This document shows, one piece after another, positions 22,456 to 33,050 of a stretch of DNA of 64,000 nucleotides. A model generated the notes under the pieces. The model saw nothing but the letters and a program-made list of their open reading frames with translations. It ran no database searches and was not told where the DNA came from. This DNA is from Podospora comata (taxonomy: Eukaryota; Ascomycota; Sordariomycetes; Sordariales; Podosporaceae): positions 3,038,001-3,102,000 of the forward strand of contig CP071497.1 in assembly GCA_017354895.1 (NCBI GenBank). Reading direction: 5' to 3'. The translations under genes and the position numbers were made by a program. Every line of letters starts with the position of its first letter. Position 1 is the first letter of the stretch.

Positions 22456-23862
22456 TGAGTAGAGATGTTGGAATGTTGGATGCCTATGCCACAGCCTGGG
22501 CTATTCCCAATACATTTGGCCGATTTGTCTATCGGGATTGAAGAACGGCCCTCGACGTCGAGGTATAGCTTGAGGGGTGTAACCCTGAACATACGCACCG
22601 TCAGGTTCAAGAAGAGCCTTCAGCTCTGTTCGATTCACTTTCAAATTGTCCAAGATGCCCACCTGACGTCCAAGCGGAAGCCGACAAACACTTTGGCGCC
22701 TGGATGGCAGCTGAGATTCTGCATCACGGGTAGCAACATCATCCAGACCGCTTTATCGCCGCGAAAAGACTTTGATGTTCACTCTAGTACTCCTTGATCA
22801 GGACAATGGCCGGCTCCGATGCGTGCTGAATCTGCGGGCTCAAACGTCTCTTCACAGTTAACAACCAGTCAATTCCTCCTGCAGCACTATACTAAAGGAA
22901 GCGAGTATCCGAAGGCGTGTTTGGCACAGTGGCCGACGCCTGTGACCATCTGTGAGAAGTAGATATTTACCCTCTTTCACTTCTTAGAAAGGACTAGAGG
23001 TTTGGAACTGCTGTTGATGTGGCTGGCTGTCTCTGCGTCATTGGCTGTCTTTCCCGGAATGTGTTTTCGTGCCATGTGCGCCTCCGGATGCCAACCCCCG
23101 AGTTTCTGGAGAGCCGGCCGCCGGCCGGACCACGCCACGTTCTGCAGGCCCGGGTTCGGTGTCCAATCATTGGAAAGTTTTCACCACTATCACATCTGCC
23201 TTTTCGATACCTATAGCAAGGTCATCGTCTTCACGCTCGCACCCAGATGCCTGTCAGCAATGACATTCCCTAATTAGCAGAGTGTCCCTACAGTACAGAG
23301 AGTTCTTTTATGATTATGGGAGATGGCGCAACAGGGAATATGTCAATGATTGTCTCATGCTGTTGTTCTTTTCAAATAATCATGCTCTCTACAAGGTATG
23401 AAGTAGCCAAAGATGTGTGCCAGCTGTGTTCAAAAAAGCCGCAGCCAACCAGACAGGCTGATCGTTTCGTCACTGGAAGCTCATCCTTCTTTCCGGATGT
23501 TCTAGACCCTGTGTACATCCCTAGATTGTGCTCCAACGCCACATCAGAAGTGCTTTTGGCTTTCTTCAGAACTGCTCACGACATACGGAGGATGCTGGAT
23601 TAGGAAAGAAGAGCGGCATTGAGGCGCCTCAAGCAGAGCTGAAATCGGGACAAAGACATGGGAACTGAAGCAGTGGTCCATCTACTGGCCACAAGTTGAA
23701 TAATATGGTAGACACGGTGAGAGAACAAAGTATAAAGAGGAGGCCTCGTTCGCTCAAAGACTCGACTTCTTCACAACAGACAGATCAGCTCGAAGCACCT
23801 TACCTTCAGTTTTAATTCAAGAACCCACCGCTTATCACTTATTCCATCTTCAAACCATCAAC
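22456..23862. other. Intergenic region with lectin promoter
   Basis: About 1.4 kb with only short, unconvincing open frames. A GC-rich, nearly palindromic run (GCCGGCCGCCGGCCGG) lies at 23113-23128. The last 130 bp carry a TATA box (next entry). Confidence 0.5.
23731..23737 (+). promoter_or_regulatory. TATA box of the lectin-like gene
   Basis: TATAAAG about 130 bp before the start codon at 23863, followed by a CA-rich leader. A clear TATA element suits a strongly or conditionally expressed gene. Confidence 0.5.
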
Positions 23863-25061
23863 ATGTCTTCCTGCACCTGCCACGGATCCTTCCCCACCCC
23901 GGCCCAGCCGCCCAAGTACACCGACATGCAGGCCATCGCTGCCGTCGTCAACCCCGACACTGTCGACCGTGGAGACAGCGTTGACCAGCAGGTCATCTTG
24001 TTCCAGTCCCTTCCCAACGGCACCTTGGGCTTTGACCAGGTCCAGTTCAACGGCGACCATGGTGATCTCAGCAAGCAGAACGAGGATGGTGTCATTGGCT
24101 ACTATGTCAACCCCTCCAAGATGGTTCCTACTCTCAAGTTCGGTTCCAGCTTGGCCACTGTGGTCTTGGACGACGTTGTAAGTCTCGGTTTCAGGAGTGA
24201 CGAGAAATGACTGATGTAGCTGACAATGAAAGGTCCGCACTTATGGCGTCTTCGAGGGAGACAGCTCCGTTTGGCTGCTCAGCCCTATCGTGATGCCCCT
24301 TGCCAACGCCACCATCCCCTACAAGTCTATCGCTGCAGCCGGTGATGGCAACAAGGCGGGCAGGCTCTTCTGGCAGGAGTAAGTGTTCTTTGGTAGTCCG
24401 GAAGGCTGAGAGTAGAATGGGAATCATGCTCACATGGTTGCACTCGGATAGGAAGCGAAGTGGTCCTGATGGCACCTACTTCCAGCTCAAGGCTCGGGAT
24501 CTCCAGTCCAGAGATGACGGTGCCGTCTGGGTCGAGGGCACCAAGGACTCCAAGGAGGGCACCCACCTTGCTGCCTTCTACGACGGCGAGGACTTCTGGG
24601 TTGTCTACCAGAACACTGCCGAGGATGACAACTCTGGCGAGGACCGCGACTTCATCAAGGCTGTTGCTCTCACCGGAACCACCCAGGGTATGTGCCGTTC
24701 TTTATTCGCTAGGCCTTGGAAACCAATGCTAATTTTACCTACCCAAGGCAACATCATCCCCGGTAGCAGCGACAAGATCAACGGCCGCATCGCCCGTATC
24801 GCCGCCTGCCGCGCCGACAACAGCGACCGCGTCTGCGTCTACTTCACCGACCAGTACAACAAGCTCCACCGCAGCTGGGCCAAGTGCAACCAGGACAGCA
24901 CCGTCACCTTCCAAAAGGACGTCAAGGACGTCAAGGGCTTGATCATCAACAAGAAGTCTGGCCTGTCTGCTTTGGCTTCTCCCCTTGACAAGAGGAACGT
25001 CATCTACGCTGTCACTGGCACCAACAACAAGATCAGCTTTAACTCGGATAAGTGGGAGTGA
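23863..25061 (+). CDS. Putative fucose-specific lectin-like beta-propeller protein
   Basis: Four exons, 23863-24177, 24233-24378, 24452-24687 and 24748-25061, give 336 residues, close to the 310-340 residues of fungal fucose lectins of the Aleuria aurantia type. The protein has repeating units with aromatic and tryptophan positions (SVWLLSPIV, AAAGDGNKAGRLFWQ, LAAFYDGEDFWVVYQ, IAACRADNSDRVCVYF, NKLHRSWAKC), as expected for blades of a sugar-binding propeller. There is no signal peptide, and the start MSSCTCHGSFP is hydrophilic, so it is likely cytosolic or leaves the cell by a non-classical route. Such lectins bind fucosylated glycans and often deter feeders. The family call rests on the repeat pattern and length and is tentative; the gene model itself is firm. 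Confidence 0.68.
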
Positions 25062-25474
25062 GATGACTTGACTGGTGGCGAGTTGGGGGTGAATTTGGAC
25101 TCGCTGTCTGGTGTTCCGTCTGTGCTTGCTACAACTCAGATACAGATTGATATTTCCATTTCGATTGGGGATAGGCGGGCTCAGTTTTCGATCAAGACGG
25201 AGATGTGAGGTACAAGCGGAGGATCGGTCATTTTGTATGCACGATTTAGTTAGCAAATGGGAGTAGTTTGGAATAAGTTCTTCCTATAGGCTTTGCACTG
25301 CATACGAGCGGGGTTAACCTCTGAGGCTGTGCACAAGTACTGTGTCTGCCTGACCTCCAGCTCTCTGTGTGAGTTGCGGGGAACTCCCTCTCATCATGTC
25401 TTCCGAGTTTCCTTCTACAAAAATTCCACCTTTCCTAGGTACCCATTACCGCACAACCCAGCAAAGACTCGAAG
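25062..25474. other. Spacer between lectin and HET gene 1
   Basis: 3' UTR of the lectin-like gene and promoter of the HET gene. It contains the word CCTAGGTACC near 25436. No gene seen. Confidence 0.45.
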
Positions 25475-27352
25475 ATGAGGCTTCTACACACGACGGAGCT
25501 TAGGCTCTACTCCTTCAACGAGGTCGGAAAGGATGTTCCCACATACGCGATTCTGTCCCACACCTGGGGCAAGGAGGAAGTCACATTCCAGGACATCCAC
25601 TGCAATCCGGATGTGGCTAGCATGGCAGGATATCAAAAGATTACCGCCAGTTGCCGGATTGCTCGCAGAGAAGGCTATCAGTTCATCTGGATCGACACCT
25701 GCTGTATCGACAAAAGCAGCAGCGCTGAGCTTTCCGAAGCTATCAACTCCATGTACCGGTGGTACGAACATTCTGCCATGTGCTTTGCCTTTCTGGAAGA
25801 TGTTGTTTACCCGTATACACACTCTTACTGGGTCACGAAGAAACGTGTTCGAGAGCCAGACCCGCCTGTAGAAACTTTTGAAGAGAGTCTCGGCAACAGC
25901 CGATGGTTCACAAGGGGTTGGACACTGCAAGAGCTCATTGCACCGCCGAACCTGCGATTCCACGATTGTAACTGGCGTCTTATCGACACGAAGGATGGGC
26001 TCTATTCCCTGATTTCCAAGATCACCGGTATTGATGAGGATGTGCTTGCGAGACCAGGCGAGCTGCAGAATGCCTCCGTTGCACAAAGAATGTACTGGGC
26101 CAGCAGACGAGAAACAACACGATCTGAGGACTTGGCTTATTGCCTCATGGGAATTTTTGGTATAGCTATGCCCCTGTTATACGGGGAAGGAGGAACCAAA
26201 GCATTTCTACGTCTGCAGCAGGAGATTTTGAACTCCACCGACGACCATTCCATCTTTCTATGGACACTCCCGCCACAGGAAGTCGTGCACAATGAACTAC
26301 GGGGTTTATTGGCAGAGTCTCCGAGCTGGTTTTCTCACGCAAGGCGAATATCACAGTCCCAGCACTCCCACGAAGATGACTGTTCGACCTTGTCTCGCAT
26401 CACCAACCGCGGCCTGTTTCTGGAGCTTCCAGCTGTCGATTTGGACAAAGATGGGGTCGGTGACGTTTTACTTCTTCCCAGCTGTGACATTGAACCCGGG
26501 ATACCATCCGCAATAATCGTGAGAAAGATCGATGGCACGGTCAATGATGAATACGCAAGGATTCTCGTAGGGGTTCCGATGGCCATCAAATCAAGAAGAA
26601 TCGTCATTTGGGAAGACACAGTTGTTGACGAGGTGACGCATGCTACGGTTCGAATGTATTCCCGCCTATTGATTGAACGACGGAGCATTTACAAAAAGAG
26701 CTTGTACGTGTCCCAAAGGCCCCAGCCGCAGCCTTGGAGAGTTCAAGGCTATTGGTTCACAATCTGGAACGAACCAAGCGTCTTTCGCATCGTTTCAGGT
26801 TGCGAAAACCTCTCCATAGGGTACGTGTATCACCAGCCAGTGGTAGTATCACAAAGGAGTGCATTATCAACGTCTCAATGGAAACACGACCGGCAGAGCT
26901 ATTCCATTTTCATCGACATCAACCATTTATACAAACATAGGAATGTAGGCGACCACCAGCGTGTCATATCACTCGCCGCTCTTGACATGGAGGTTTGGAT
27001 GAAACTCAAAAGGTTTCCAACTATTGGTTCGCCTTTTTCCTCTGGCGAAGCAGATGTTGGAGCGGGAAGAATCTTGCAACTTCGGCTGATACTGGGTGCT
27101 GATTTCAACTATCATAATGGCCTCTCTCTCATCCCAACCATTACACCAGCTTGGTCGTTGGAGCTCACAAACAACCAACTCAGACAAGAAGGCCCGCGTG
27201 TGGCTCTAATCGAGCCAAACAGCAAAGAAGTTTCCTTGAGACCTGTGGGATTGGAAGACCTTGTCGCATACACCGAGATCAAGAGGGAAGAAAGGGATCT
27301 GAGAATGTGGTATGTGGTCAGCTTTGGGATCAAACGAGCGGGTCATGCATAG
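25475..27352 (+). CDS. HET-domain protein 1 (heterokaryon-incompatibility type)
   Basis: Single exon, 625 residues. The N-terminal HET domain (about 1-250) belongs to the HET-D/HET-E/HET-R subgroup: AILSHTWGKEEVTFQDI, FIWIDTCCIDKSSSAELSEA, RGWTLQELIAP, and EDLAYCLMGIFGIAMPLLYG, which is diagnostic of that subgroup. HET domains trigger a lethal growth-arrest reaction after non-self recognition in fusing hyphae. Unlike HET-E it has no NACHT or WD40 region; the remaining 370 residues resemble no domain I know, so it is a stand-alone HET protein. No stops or frame breaks are seen, and the ATG chosen begins the usual MRLLHTTELRLYSF start. Confidence 0.93.
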   Translation: MRLLHTTELRLYSFNEVGKDVPTYAILSHTWGKEEVTFQDIHCNPDVASMAGYQKITASCRIARREGYQFIWIDTCCIDKSSSAELSEAINSMYRWYEHSAMCFAFLEDVVYPYTHSYWVTKKRVREPDPPVETFEESLGNSRWFTRGWTLQELIAPPNLRFHDCNWRLIDTKDGLYSLISKITGIDEDVLARPGELQNASVAQRMYWASRRETTRSEDLAYCLMGIFGIAMPLLYGEGGTKAFLRLQQEILNSTDDHSIFLWTLPPQEVVHNELRGLLAESPSWFSHARRISQSQHSHEDDCSTLSRITNRGLFLELPAVDLDKDGVGDVLLLPSCDIEPGIPSAIIVRKIDGTVNDEYARILVGVPMAIKSRRIVIWEDTVVDEVTHATVRMYSRLLIERRSIYKKSLYVSQRPQPQPWRVQGYWFTIWNEPSVFRIVSGCENLSIGYVYHQPVVVSQRSALSTSQWKHDRQSYSIFIDINHLYKHRNVGDHQRVISLAALDMEVWMKLKRFPTIGSPFSSGEADVGAGRILQLRLILGADFNYHNGLSLIPTITPAWSLELTNNQLRQEGPRVALIEPNSKEVSLRPVGLEDLVAYTEIKREERDLRMWYVVSFGIKRAGHA

Positions 27353-27563
27353 GACACACCAAAGTAGCGCTTAATAAAGCCTCTAACATGGTATACGCGT
27401 TTAAAAATCTATCCAAACATTTCCACGGACGCAAAAAAGAGAGAATCTGGAATGCTGGTTGAACAAAAAAAAAGAAAAAAAAAGGGGTGGCAGGAAGTTT
27501 GGCAGTATTTGTTGGACGGCGGCATAATCTTACAGTTTGTATCATGATTTTATCAGTTGATCA
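27353..27563. other. Spacer between HET gene 1 and tRNA-Thr
   Basis: Includes an A-rich tract around 27465-27482. No gene seen. Confidence 0.4.
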
Positions 27564-27649
27564 GCCCGTATAGCTCAGTGGTAGAGCGCATCACTCGTAT
27601 CTGTGATTGCGATATGATGAGGTCCGCGGTTCAATCCCGCGTGGGGGCA
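27564..27649 (+). tRNA. tRNA-Thr(CGT) with intron
   Basis: The cloverleaf was read directly. The acceptor stem is GCCCGTA with TGGGGGC; the fifth pair is a G:G mismatch and the sixth a T:G wobble. The D arm is GCTC-AGTGGTA-GAGC, the anticodon stem CATCA/TGATG with anticodon CGT (threonine), and the T arm CGCGG-TTCAATC-CCGCG. A 14-nt intron follows the base 3' of the anticodon (about 27600-27613). The B box GGTTCAATCCC is intact, and a T run follows at about 27653. Mature length is 72 nt. Confidence 0.92.
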
Positions 27650-29439
27650 TCCATTTTTGGTCATTTTATCTCATTACAATATTACTTTCTTGTCACAATA
27701 TCTCTCTCTCTCATTCATTATTTTATCTTTTCTTGCTATCTTCCCCGTCAGTGTCTTCCTTTCTGGTGGCTGGATTGCACTTGCACTGTACATTATGCAA
27801 GCTAACAGTTGGGAGTATTTCATACAAGCTAGAAATGCAAGTCATTAATTAAATCAAGGATATCTTGTTTCGTTTCGGTTTGGTTATCGACCAGCCTGTT
27901 GTTTTGGTACTCGGCTATTTGTATAGCAACCCTCAGATACCGGTGCACCCTGGCTAGATCACATATGGCCATTTTTTATGATTGTCTCGCTATATCAATA
28001 GCCTGAGAAAAAGGCAAGTTGGGATATGAGGTTGATCGGGCAACGGGAGAGGATTTCAATCATGGAATTGTAAAATAGGTATATGAGTTTGTCGTACAAC
28101 TAGGTAGTTTGGAGTTTGCTACCTTTTTCCAGTTGAGTTTGACCATCTCTTCTCACAACCTAGGTACAGTCTAGCGCTTCGTTTTTGTGAAACGTGCAGC
28201 GAAGTAGGTAGCTAGGAGATGAAATGATTGGAAGCCGGGGAGTGGTCCTCCCAAGATTTTTTTGGTTGGGCCGCTTCATGGGCCTCTCGTCGTCACCTGA
28301 TATGCTGTGGCTGTCATGGAGCGTTGAATTGCAGGATGTTGTGCACCCACACCTTTGAATAAGGTCTTCCCCGCTCTTCATTGAACCATCACAAAACTTC
28401 AAAGTTCGCAAGCTTGTCCCTTTGTAGCAGCTCCGATCACCGTCCTGCAACGGTTGTCGAGCCATGCAGTTGTCGTGTTCTCCACGTCTAGGATCAGGGA
28501 TCCAAAGCCCAATGTCTTACTTAATCTCTGACATCCGCTTGCCCGCCCGCGGTTCTCGGGGATAAGGCAACTGCAGTCTTTGCCTCTTGACGACAAAGTT
28601 TAGGACTTGATATCTTTGAGGTGGGCAGCCAGCAGGATGCGGGAGCCGGATATCTTTATCATTTTGAGAAAGCCTCGACTCTGGACTCAATGATGCTGTG
28701 ATACCCACGATCACCAACATGACTTCCTCTTTAAGGATCTGCGGAGTCCCGGTAGCCCCATCTCCACACCTCCGGTTGCCAAGAGGTTGCAGCAGACGAG
28801 GCATCCTGGGGTAGGCCATCTTGGCTAGAATCTGTCGAGTCGAGCACTGCGGAGGCTTGTTCCGAGATCACATGAGCGAAATTTGTATTTTCGCGCTTCT
28901 GGAAAGAAGCCCCTCTCCAAGAAGCGTGTCCAGTTTCCATCTTCTTGCATCCACTCGACTTTGGCGACTCGAGATCGACTTCCGGGTACGCCATCCTCGT
29001 TGCCGCATTTGATGACTTCTCGCCTCGCAAACAGTTCACCTTGGCAGCCGTTTTGATTCACCATACTTGCCTGACCAGTGGTGTTGATTTGGCCTTCACC
29101 GCTTCCGCAGCTGTTAGCTAACAGAGCCCCTGAATTTTGCCCTTGACGCCCCCCCTGTCTCCACTTTCAGCAACCACCACGGCAACCTTTTTGAACTGTT
29201 CGTATCTCCTCCAAAACACCAGACATCAACCATCACAACCCCGGATTTTTAAACTTCTGATCAACCGGCACTCACCTTTCAAGAGTGGAGCTTCCCGCAC
29301 TTCTCGGTCCCATCCGAGCCCAAGATCCGCACGTGGCGACCCAGTTTCGCGTGGTTTCCGGCTCACAGCCTAAATACAACGCTCCACAATCACGACAACA
29401 GCAACCACTCAGCACTCAAGATAACGGCGTGCGGCCCAG
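27650..29439. other. Long gene-poor region
   Basis: About 1.8 kb without a convincing gene. The first part (27660-28160) is AT- and pyrimidine-rich. Between 28160 and 29060 the minus strand has three short overlapping frames (28160-28465, 28517-28819, 28731-29039) in different phases, with no domain I recognise; they could be chance, or exons of an unknown gene. The end is the CA-rich leader of the next gene. Confidence 0.4.
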
Positions 29440-30465
29440 ATGGTCGGGATCTATGACAGCGGGCCCTACGAGGACCCGTTCGCTTGGGCAGGGTCCGACC
29501 TAGAACTGGCCCTACTCGCCCAGCAGCAGCAGCAGCACCACCACCACCACCACAACCAGCACCTCGCCGACCAGCTTGCCCGGTCCACGCCCGAGGACCT
29601 CACCTTTCCCACCGGACCAGTTCACCACCCCCAACAACATCATGACTTTCAAATCCCGATATCACCCATCAGAGGGATTCCAAAATCAGCAGCAGCAGCA
29701 GTCTCCCTCCCGCCGACAGACCAGGCCTACCTCTCCCTCCAAGACTTCGAAAACACCACCTTGACCGACGCCGGTGGTATCCAACCCTTTTCAGGCGACA
29801 TGGACCTTGATCTCGACCTCGACCTAGTCGAAGCCCTCGGCATCCCACCCTTCCCCTCCTCAGCCGAACCTCAGCCATCATCCATGACAGCAGACACCCT
29901 CAACACCCAACTAGAAACAGCCCGCACCCTCATCTCCACCCTCCAGGCCTCCCTCTCCAAAATCACGCGCGAGCGCGACCAGGCCCGCATGCAGCTCTCC
30001 ACCGCCAGAAACGAGCTGTACACAGCCCGCCAAGTGGAAAAACGACTCCGGGTGGAAAGAGACGAGGCTCACACCGAGAGGAAGCAACTCAAGGGGCAGC
30101 TGGAAAATCTGAAAAAAGAGAGGGCGATGGGCAAGATGAACGAGGGTAGGTTGAGGAGGGAGAGGAACGAGGCGAGGATGGCGTTGGTTTTCAGGGGGGT
30201 GGGGATTCTACCTCATGCGGGGGCGAGAGGGATAAGGGTTTCTCATCAGGGGGGCCAGACGGGGTTGGGGGCTGTGGGGTTGGGGCCGGGGGAGAGGGAT
30301 ATGGATAGTATGGATGAGGTGGGGGGGAGTGAGGGTTTGAGGGAGGGGGTGGGGTTTTTGGGGGGGACGTCGACTGAGGAGAGCTCGCCTGCTGGTGGTG
30401 AGGAAGGGGGGGAGCAGGTTGGGGCGGGGGTGGTTCAAGCTGACGGTGTGAAGGAGGGGAGTTGA
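29440..30465 (+). CDS. Hypothetical protein with poly-Q/poly-H tract and coiled coil
   Basis: Single exon, 341 residues, no recognised family. The N-terminal half is low-complexity: a glutamine run followed by a histidine run (about residues 28-38, CAG and CAC codons), then Pro/Ser-rich segments and a short acidic Asp-Leu repeat. A coiled coil follows at about 155-250 (TLNTQLETARTLISTLQA, RQVEKRLRVERDEAHTERK). The tail is Gly/Glu-rich, with very G-rich codons after 30140. The heptads suggest self-association; the polar runs suggest a nuclear regulator or scaffold. That is inference only. Confidence 0.65.
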   Translation: MVGIYDSGPYEDPFAWAGSDLELALLAQQQQQHHHHHHNQHLADQLARSTPEDLTFPTGPVHHPQQHHDFQIPISPIRGIPKSAAAAVSLPPTDQAYLSLQDFENTTLTDAGGIQPFSGDMDLDLDLDLVEALGIPPFPSSAEPQPSSMTADTLNTQLETARTLISTLQASLSKITRERDQARMQLSTARNELYTARQVEKRLRVERDEAHTERKQLKGQLENLKKERAMGKMNEGRLRRERNEARMALVFRGVGILPHAGARGIRVSHQGGQTGLGAVGLGPGERDMDSMDEVGGSEGLREGVGFLGGTSTEESSPAGGEEGGEQVGAGVVQADGVKEGS

Positions 30466-30889
30466 ACGGTTGTCTTGTCGGTTGGCTGGTGGATGTTTTG
30501 ATATGGGTGTATTGGCTTGGTTCATTGTGTATGAGCTTACCTGGGTAGGGTTCATGTAACATCAACAGAATGACATTGTCGGAGTGATCTTTTAAGCGTA
30601 AAGAAATCTTATGACAGCATGCATTCAAGGTTACCGTTTGGGCAATTGCCAAGCAGGTACTGTTGATAGGCTGTTTGCTCAGCCACCCAGCCCGCAATGC
30701 TGCCAGATACCACCAATCATTTGAGGCACAGCCCCGATGGGCTGCTCTCCATTCATGTCACTGATGGATCTCTCTGCTGCCCCAAAAAGCAACTCTTTTC
30801 AACCCAACACTTATTATCGCTTTGTCAAACACAACCCGGCCATTGCTCCACGTTTACATCAAACATCTCCTGCCAATACAACCACAAAG
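30466..30889. other. Spacer before HET gene 2
   Basis: 3' UTR of the coiled-coil gene and leader of HET gene 2. No gene or repeat seen. Confidence 0.4.
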
Positions 30890-32744
30890 ATGGCTCAAAT
30901 TACGAGGACGGGTTCTCCAGGCGAAGTGTCAGGCATTCTACCACGATCCTCTACAAATACCTACCAATATTCTCCCTTTTCAAAGGACGCCGAAAAATCT
31001 TCGATACGTTTAATTCGACTTCTTCCAGGATACCCAAGCTCGCCTGTCGTTGTGGAGCTTGTAACAGTTCCACTGGATCCAGGCAAAATACCGTATTATG
31101 AGGCTGTCTCGTATGTCTGGGGGACTTCATACCAGCAGTACGAAATAGCGTGTGATGGTCTGTCCATGGCTGTTAGTGAAAGTGCTCTGTTGGCCTTGAG
31201 ACGGTTTCGATTTGTTGATCATATCAGGTAGGTAGGTGTACCTCTATTTATGCTGGAAACCAAGGCTGATGCGACATGACACGCGTTCCAGGCTTCTCTG
31301 GATCGATCAGATATGCATCAACCAGCAAGACGACAAGGAGAAGTCCTCCCAAGTCATGCTCATGGGCGAAATCTACGGAACTGCGAGCCAAGTCCTGGTC
31401 TATCTCGGGGAGGCCGACGACACAAGTGACAAAGCAATGGACTACATCTCTGAGCGATGCGCACAGCAGGAGGAATGGCCTCGTCAGTTTGTGGTCCAGG
31501 TCTTGTCACGTCCCTGGTTTAGCAGGGTCTGGATCCTTCAAGAGGTTGCTCTTGCCCATACATCACTGGTCATTTGTGGCACCAAATGCGTGCCGTGGGC
31601 TTGTTTTCCCGAATGGTGGACACGAAACGAGTTGCTACTCGGGCCCGAGGTCAACCCGCCGCCTGTCTTGTCATACGGATTTAGTGCCATGAAGCGGCTT
31701 ACGCTTTTACAGCAGCTTCACGATACCCGACATAGCAAGGCCACTCTGGCTCTTGACAAGATATACGCTCTCTTGGCGTTACTGCAGCCCGAAGACAGGA
31801 TTGGGGTTCTCGTGGATTACAGTTTGTCAACGGCCGAGGTGTACACCTCGGTCGCCAAATCAATCATCGAACGGACCAAATCATTGGCCATCCTGTCCGG
31901 AAAAGAAGAAAAGCCCTACGTCGAACGGGAAAGGCTGCCGTCCTGGGTGCCAGACTGGGGTACCGTCCCCTCCGCCGTATCACTAGGGTTAGCCAACAAA
32001 TATCTCGACCCCTTCGACGCCGGAGGAAAGCCAGCCTGTCGAGTAAACATCAGCATCCCCCTAAACGGACCACCAACGCTACACTGCCTCGGCATTACCT
32101 TTGACACGGTCAAGAAGTTGACTCTTTCCACCATGCGTCCCGGCCAAGACGCAGCCACCAACAACGTCGAAGTACTAACAGATTGGCTAGACCTCATAAG
32201 CGGATCTTCAAGCTCTGTCGTGTCGGAAACTGCCGATTATCTGATTGGCCAATTCAACCAAAACCTCCGCGGCGTATCCTCATACTCCCGCAGCCCATCA
32301 CAACCTCCAAAATTCGCCTATTCACTATGGACAACAATACAAGCCCTCTCCACTCCCACCCTGCAGCTCGAGCCAGCTGAACTTCATGCAAGAAACAACC
32401 GCGGTGAACCCACCAGCGAAACCCTAAAATTCTGTTACGAACGCAAGCTCTTCCTCACCCAGAGCGGTGCGCTCGGACTGGGCCCCCCTGATCTTCTCCA
32501 AGGTGACACCGTCGCCGTGCTGCTTGGAGCACCAGTGCCCCATATCCTACGAAGGCTCCCATCATCAGAACAGAACAACTCCACCAACGTGTATGCTCTC
32601 GTTGGCGAGTGTTTTGTCGACGGCATCATGGCCGGGGAGGCTCTCAACCACCTGCAGGATCAGCTCACAGAGATGGGACATCGATGTCGTACGTTTGCAA
32701 AGAGCTGCTCCAACGCCCCATTGGAGACCTTTTGTATCCAGTAA
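30890..32744 (+). CDS. HET-domain protein 2
   Basis: Exons 30890-31227 and 31292-32744 give 596 residues. The HET domain (about 50-250) has the standard blocks: YEAVSYVWGTS, LLWIDQICINQQDDKEKSSQ, GEIYGTASQVLVYLG and RPWFSRVWILQEVALA. The intron (64 bp, GTAGGT donor, GCTGAT branch, CCAG acceptor) interrupts the domain between the first two blocks, a position common in fungal HET genes. I chose the ATG at 30890 (AAGATGG context) rather than the in-frame ATG at 30737, whose extra 51 residues look like translated leader. The C-terminal 340 residues have the loosely conserved pattern of stand-alone HET proteins (LPSWVPDWG is frequent there). It differs in subgroup from HET protein 1, so it is not a recent duplicate. 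Confidence 0.92.
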
Positions 32745-33050
32745 TTTGTTAATCTCTTTTTCTTTCTCTCTCACGTACGGTAAACACGGGACATTAAAAT
32801 GAGACAAAAGAGAAAATAAACTCAAGACTCTTTCACTCTTATTCTTGATTGGCTTGATGAGTGCCATCTACTACAATACATCATGCAGGTAGCTAATCCT
32901 GCAAGGTTTACTTCAACAATAAGCTACAAAATTCCGCCTTCCCTCAACTCCCAATCTCAATAACCATCCCAGGCCAGTATCGCGGCCACAAAAAAAAAAC
33001 AGCAATAATCGTACATTCGCCGGATTATTTCTCTATTTGCCCCAGAAGCT
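32745..33050. other. Convergent 3' spacer
   Basis: Short region between the ends of two converging genes, T- and A-rich (A tract near 32991). Nothing else seen. Confidence 0.4.

Noticed and set aside
30737-30889. N-terminal extension of HET protein 2
   Set aside because: 51 residues without similarity to HET starts; the ATG at 30890 has a better context.
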